Assembly: GCA_016840825.1 (NCBI GenBank)
Contig: JAEORN010000026.1
Span: 1 to 33,425, forward strand
Length of the DNA stretch: 33,425 nt
Reading direction: 5' to 3'
Origin: Candidatus Thorarchaeota archaeon
Lineage (GTDB): Archaea > Asgardarchaeota > Thorarchaeia > Thorarchaeales > Thorarchaeaceae
Part shown: positions 32,928 to 33,425 of the stretch, in pieces
Numbering within the stretch: position 1 is the first letter of the stretch
How the letters are laid out: each line of letters opens with the position of its first letter
The notes under the pieces: model-generated
Databases searched by the model: none
Seen by the model: only the letters and a program-made list of their open reading frames with translations
What the model was told of the DNA's origin: nothing
Position numbers and translations under genes: made by a program

Positions 32928-33425
32928 ATGAGAAAATCAAAGGCCAAGGAGCGTATCCTTCAGACGGCAGAAGATGCAATACGAGAGAAAGGCTATTCCA
33001 ATCTCAATGTAAACGACATCGCATACTTAGCGAAAGTAAGCATTGGTACCTTGTACTATCACTTTCCAAATGGGAAAATCTCGATGCTTGCAGAGATTCT
33101 CACAAGGATGCAGCAAAGAGCATTCGAAACCACAGGACATATGCTTGACAGTAAGGATCTTACGCAAGGAGGGAGCTTTGATGAGATTCTTGGCAATCTA
33201 TTGATGCTTGTAATTCAGCAACGTCGTAAAGATAGACAGCTTCTTGCTGCTGTTCAAATCGAGATGCTTGCAGAGCTAGATCAATACAAAGATGTCGTTG
33301 AGTCATTCGAATCCCATGTGATGATGCAGCAGGGTTGGAGGATCTTCGTAGAATTCATTGGAAACCTCTCCAAGAAATTCCCTGATCAAGCAATAAACAT
33401 TGAAGGTCATGAAACACAAATCGAA
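32928..33425 (+). CDS. TetR/AcrR family transcriptional regulator (3' end outside window)
   Basis: The first 166 codons of a TetR/AcrR-type repressor; the frame is open to the right edge. The N-terminal HTH is standard: 'ILQTAEDAIREKGYSNLNVND' then 'IAYLAKVSIGTLYYHFPNGK' with the Y-Y-H-F motif. The ligand-binding domain follows (LTRMQQRAFETTGHML, 'LLMLVIQQRRKDRQLLAAVQIEMLAELD'). The ATG is about 30 bases behind the TATA box and has no clear ribosome site, so the transcript is probably leaderless. It presumably represses itself and the divergent methyltransferase. Confidence 0.92.
   Translation, partial: MRKSKAKERILQTAEDAIREKGYSNLNVNDIAYLAKVSIGTLYYHFPNGKISMLAEILTRMQQRAFETTGHMLDSKDLTQGGSFDEILGNLLMLVIQQRRKDRQLLAAVQIEMLAELDQYKDVVESFESHVMMQQGWRIFVEFIGNLSKKFPDQAINIEGHETQIE

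Noticed and set aside
1..33425. tRNA, rRNA, CRISPR or intact IS elements
   Set aside because: No T-loop GTTCRANNC with a cloverleaf, no regular repeat-spacer array and no transposase frame was found on reading both strands.

Overview
The window reads as archaeal chromosome. It carries archaeal/eukaryotic-type information-processing genes (ribosomal protein L15e, a COG1325 dsRBD-like RNA-binding protein, RNase P proteins Rpp30 and Pop5, an Ygr210-like GTPase with a TGS domain), an Lrp regulator, a JAMM metalloprotease, several leaderless-looking starts behind TATA boxes, and surface proteins with one C-terminal membrane anchor. An orphan F420-non-reducing hydrogenase subunit D (MvhD) and the rest of the gene content would fit an Asgard (Thorarchaeia-like) archaeon. 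That lineage call is inference, not proof. I saw no tRNA, rRNA, CRISPR array or intact insertion sequence.

Layout. 1-5.5 kb: the end of a DUF362-type gene, a UPF0251 DNA-binding protein, the Ygr210-like GTPase, a flavin-reductase-like protein and a short-form D-3-phosphoglycerate dehydrogenase. 5.7-7.7 kb: a tight RNA-processing operon (L15e, COG1325 protein, Rpp30, Pop5), facing an Lrp-JAMM pair. 8.7-15 kb: an HD phosphohydrolase, an FTR1 iron permease with a 10-bp inverted repeat around its promoter, two Cys-containing proteins, a Na+/Ca2+ exchanger, a peroxiredoxin-fold protein lacking its catalytic Cys, and an MFS transporter with His-rich loops. 15-17.9 kb: two GNAT acetyltransferases, an isochorismatase-like hydrolase, a DUF1684 protein and a small membrane protein.

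18-24.7 kb is a surface and duplication zone: a membrane-anchored Ntn-hydrolase coupled to an S-component-like membrane protein, three graded copies of mvhD (full, N-truncated, tail only) interleaved with a NosD-like beta-helix gene and a YbaK editing-domain gene, and a large SBBP beta-propeller surface protein.

25.2-33.4 kb is accessory. Its centre is a secreted protein made of a rhodanese domain, an unknown middle region and a 12-Cys hydrophobic C-terminus that closely resembles the halocin C8 peptide, followed by a four-helix membrane protein that could be its immunity or export partner. This is the best candidate for an undescribed system. After it come a 12-repeat LRR protein, a small membrane protein plus winged-helix pair, an NTF2-like protein, a HicB-like/DinB fusion, an anchored extracellular protein, and a methyltransferase divergent from a TetR regulator with two near-identical 20-bp operator candidates between them.
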